A DNA stretch of 64,000 nucleotides from positions 62,001-126,000 of the forward strand of contig NZ_JAQQXP010000002.1 in the NCBI RefSeq assembly GCF_028595265.1. The letters run 5' to 3'. Of this stretch, positions 62,801-64,000 are shown piece by piece (position 1 is the stretch's first letter; each line of letters starts with the position of its first letter). This DNA is from Alteromonas gilva. Lineage in GTDB: Bacteria > Pseudomonadota > Gammaproteobacteria > Enterobacterales > Alteromonadaceae. A model generated the notes under the pieces. It did no database searches, was not told the origin of the DNA, and saw only the letters and a program-made list of their open reading frames with translations. A program made the translations under genes and the position numbers.

Positions 62801-63519
62801 AACTCAATAGTCATGCACAGGCGCCCGAGTGGGCAAAAGCATCAAAAGAGCAGGTATCATCAGAATTAGCTGGCATGCAGGCCCGCCGCGATGAGGTCAT
62901 TGCACAAAAAGGCCAGATTGAACAACGCCTGCGGGCCGATGCAGAGCAGCGTCAAAAACTGCAGGCGCTCACCACTGAAATAGAACAAAAACAACGGGAG
63001 TTTGATGACCTGAGCTACCTGCACGGCCTGATTGGCTCAGCCAGCGGCGATAAATTCCGTAAGTTTGCCCAGGGTCTAACGCTCGATAACCTGGTGTACC
63101 TGGCCAATAAGCAGCTCGATAAACTGCATGGCCGCTACCTGCTTAAACGTAAATCCGGTGAGGGCTTAGCGCTCAGTGTGCTCGACACCTGGCAGGGCGA
63201 TGTGGAGCGCGATACCAAAACCTTATCCGGCGGCGAAAGCTTTTTGGTCAGTCTGGCACTGGCCCTGGCGCTATCGGATTTAGTTAGTCACAAAACCAGT
63301 ATTGATTCGCTGTTTTTGGATGAGGGCTTTGGTACGCTGGATTCTGAAACTCTGGATATCTCCCTTGATGCGCTGGATAACCTTAATGCCTCCGGCAAAA
63401 TGATTGGTGTCATCAGCCATATCGAGGCTATGAAAGAACGTATTCCCACCCAGTTAGTGGTGACTAAAAAAAGCGGCCTGGGTACCAGCGAGTTAAGCCA
63501 GGCGTTTAAAGTGCAGTGA
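59851..63519 (+). CDS. sbcC: Exonuclease SbcCD subunit C
   Basis: The 1222-residue SMC/Rad50-type ATPase has Walker A at about 37-45 (GPTGAGKTT), long coiled-coil arms, a zinc-hook CPLC at 598-601, the second coiled coil, ABC signature LSGGESF (~1124) and Walker B SLFLDEGFGTLD (~1151). Length is slightly above E. coli SbcC (1048). It is coupled to sbcD by a 4-base overlap. Confidence 0.95.
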   Translation: MKILSLRLKNLNSLKGEWKIDFTRPPFIDNGLFAITGPTGAGKTTILDAICLALYHQTPRLGQLSTSSNEIMTRGTAECLAEVEFEVKRVAYRAFWSMRRARNNPEGNLQQAETELAEVASGKVLATQIRHKSDEVKRLTGLDFGRFTKSMMLSQGDFAAFLNAEEGQRAELLEELTGTEIYGLISKRVHEHHGECKQALGVLHAKAGGYALLSEEQKAELEAETKQLQATQTELVASSAALQSQLSWLENLAAAKTKAQAAKSNKDEVDAAVESAQNALVKLANSEPAEQLRLPWEMLKNLNAEVARLEGEIASNTAKKPALQASLTAAEEALSQAETALLETKEHNRQQEQLITDKVQPLDANILSQQEKHASLEQQLQHNKAEVRKFQQQLDNANATLKQRYAERDVAQQYLTAHSEDATLSECLGDWSLQLQTMQNAAQQATALNGELNQLREQQTALSRDTAALAEKQKTAEESLCTVATHAEETHSAWQRLLGDTSEEALQNELDQRRRQRLEVDRAQDIQQAYLHLCDTRQTLTSELAAVEQKVKSLTAKREELRTAFKQQKERLDDISRLISQEETLIQYRAQLKPGEACPLCGGADHAVDAQALDIPETIERKQQAEQALARIEASGTQTRQDLDAATRHQKELQSNLASTEQKLNEQSGNWQAKIALLNSALPVTDKPGLQSLSSSISQQAEALQTRINQIRQAATEYHKAKERLDAQQREVDRIVADHRLLVQKETASNEALTAIQGKFQAAVTLKSDTLSTLLEHIKAQGFTPDETALAQWITSKKADNNEYLRQSKCVEQLQQAIIIEENNKKSVSERLHEQTQRMQAQQDECSALTRSIEALTEERQALFGKMSITEARQGLNERLAAKEQQKEQCREAWSQADKALSALLSSISLLSDNLAQQSAAQANKQAQWEAAFKSSRFNTHSEFEQALLPQAERAQLSAQKSELDSRLARATTLIEESTNRLNELNSHAQAPEWAKASKEQVSSELAGMQARRDEVIAQKGQIEQRLRADAEQRQKLQALTTEIEQKQREFDDLSYLHGLIGSASGDKFRKFAQGLTLDNLVYLANKQLDKLHGRYLLKRKSGEGLALSVLDTWQGDVERDTKTLSGGESFLVSLALALALSDLVSHKTSIDSLFLDEGFGTLDSETLDISLDALDNLNASGKMIGVISHIEAMKERIPTQLVVTKKSGLGTSELSQAFKVQ

Positions 63520-63810
63520 AGTAGACTCATGCTGGCAGAAAGCATTGTATTGTGAGTTCAGTCGATGGCCGCTACACACTATGCAGATTGTCAGTGAGCC
63601 TTACTTGTTTGCGACATGGTATAAACGAATGGGCAAATCTGTATACTCGAAAAACGTGCTAACGATTGGAGATGACTTATCGTTACTCTGATGCATATGG
63701 ATGGTTAACGGTTGGAGCGCTCATCCTGCCTTTTGTTTGAGTTAATATAAACAACGCAGAAAAAGTGAATGGATTTTTCCCCCTGCAAATTAGCGATGGA
63801 GATCGGAGCA
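63520..63810. other. sbcC-ppk2 intergenic region
   Basis: These 291 bases hold no gene that I can support and should contain the promoter of the PPK2 gene. A 22-codon hydrophobic frame (63672-63740) exists but has no properly spaced ribosome binding site. No convincing Pho box was seen. Confidence 0.4.
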
Positions 63811-64000
63811 ATGATTGATGTTGAGCCTTATCGTATTTCACCGGGAAGCGTAGTTGAGCTCCAGGATATTTCCACACGGGAAAAGGGCGGATTAAGCAAA
63901 AAACAAGGTAAAAAGGCCGTTAATAAGCTTTCAAAGCGTTTGGTTGAGCTTCAGGAGTTGCTGTACGCAGAAAGCAAACACAGTTTATTAATTATATTTC
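63811..64000 (+). CDS. PPK2-family polyphosphate kinase, N-terminal part (runs off window)
   Basis: The open frame from the ATG at 63811 (behind GGAG) reaches the window end, giving 63 residues. They match the N-terminus of PPK2 proteins: YRISPGSVVELQDI, a lysine-rich helix, RLVELQELLYAESKHSLLIIF; the Walker A motif would follow at once. PPK2 enzymes transfer phosphate between polyphosphate and nucleotides. Subclass cannot be told from this fragment. Confidence 0.75.
   Translation, partial: MIDVEPYRISPGSVVELQDISTREKGGLSKKQGKKAVNKLSKRLVELQELLYAESKHSLLIIF

Noticed and set aside
58619..63519. SbcCD-like pair as a defence system
   Set aside because: Both subunits have ordinary SbcD/SbcC architecture and housekeeping organisation; no defence genes adjoin.
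63570..63600. Possible Pho box before the PPK2 gene (ATTGTCAGTGAGCCTTAC)
   Set aside because: Only the first half-site fits; the spacer is not A-rich and the element lacks the TGTCC part shared by the three better copies.
63672..63740. 22-codon hydrophobic small open frame
   Set aside because: GGAG touches the ATG without the needed spacing, and nothing else supports expression.

Overview
The window looks like chromosomal DNA from a heterotrophic gammaproteobacterium, most likely a marine Alteromonadales relative. This is inferred from four TonB-dependent receptors, abundant exported hydrolases, moderate GC and the gene families present; no rRNA or other taxonomic marker is included. No tRNA, rRNA, CRISPR array, prophage or intact insertion sequence was found.

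Left end (1-7.2 kb): the 5' part of a glycoside hydrolase family 2 lipoprotein gene (minus strand), the scar of a lost TonB receptor, then a plus-strand set of TonB receptor, mannonate dehydratase (uxuA) and an exported type B carboxylesterase, closed by a terminator. The set suggests uptake and breakdown of uronate-containing, possibly esterified, plant or algal glycans.

Aromatic catabolism island (7.4-28.8 kb): a near-complete route from ferulate or p-coumarate to central metabolism. A four-gene plus-strand operon has an aromatic-acid permease, vanillin dehydrogenase, hydroxycinnamoyl-CoA hydratase/lyase and feruloyl-CoA synthetase. vanAB with its GntR repressor VanR makes protocatechuate from vanillate, and three copies of the VanR palindrome lie between vanR and vanA. 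pobA makes protocatechuate from 4-hydroxybenzoate. A nine-gene minus-strand operon carries the complete protocatechuate 4,5-cleavage pathway (ligK-U-J-I-A-B-C), an aldo-keto reductase and a TauE/SafE exporter. Dedicated regulators are VanR, two AraC-type proteins and an unusual LysR protein with two helix-turn-helix domains. The right border carries decayed IS3 and IS91 transposase pieces on either side of an MFS transporter.

Miscellaneous block (30.9-33.7 kb): a membrane fatty-acid-desaturase-like protein, a small unknown membrane protein and a YdjM-type membrane hydrolase.

Exported peptide/amino-acid processing operon (33.9-47.9 kb): a divergent YheO/DauR-type regulator, a TonB receptor, then eight tightly coupled genes: metallopeptidase-PDZ, S10 carboxypeptidase, exported amidohydrolase, RidA, Tat-exported class V PLP enzyme, exported RidA, second metallopeptidase-PDZ, second S10 carboxypeptidase. 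The symmetric layout and the placing of PLP and RidA chemistry outside the cytoplasm make this the best candidate for an undescribed system.

Phosphate-ester scavenging block (48-58.5 kb): a TonB receptor, a PHP-domain lipoprotein, a secreted nuclease/phosphodiesterase-like protein with a jacalin-like domain, and an ECF sigma / FecR / STN-type TonB receptor cassette. Each of its three main units is preceded by a matching Pho-box-like element, so PhoB control is inferred.

Right end (58.6-64 kb): sbcD-sbcC, then the start of a PPK2-family polyphosphate kinase gene cut by the window edge.
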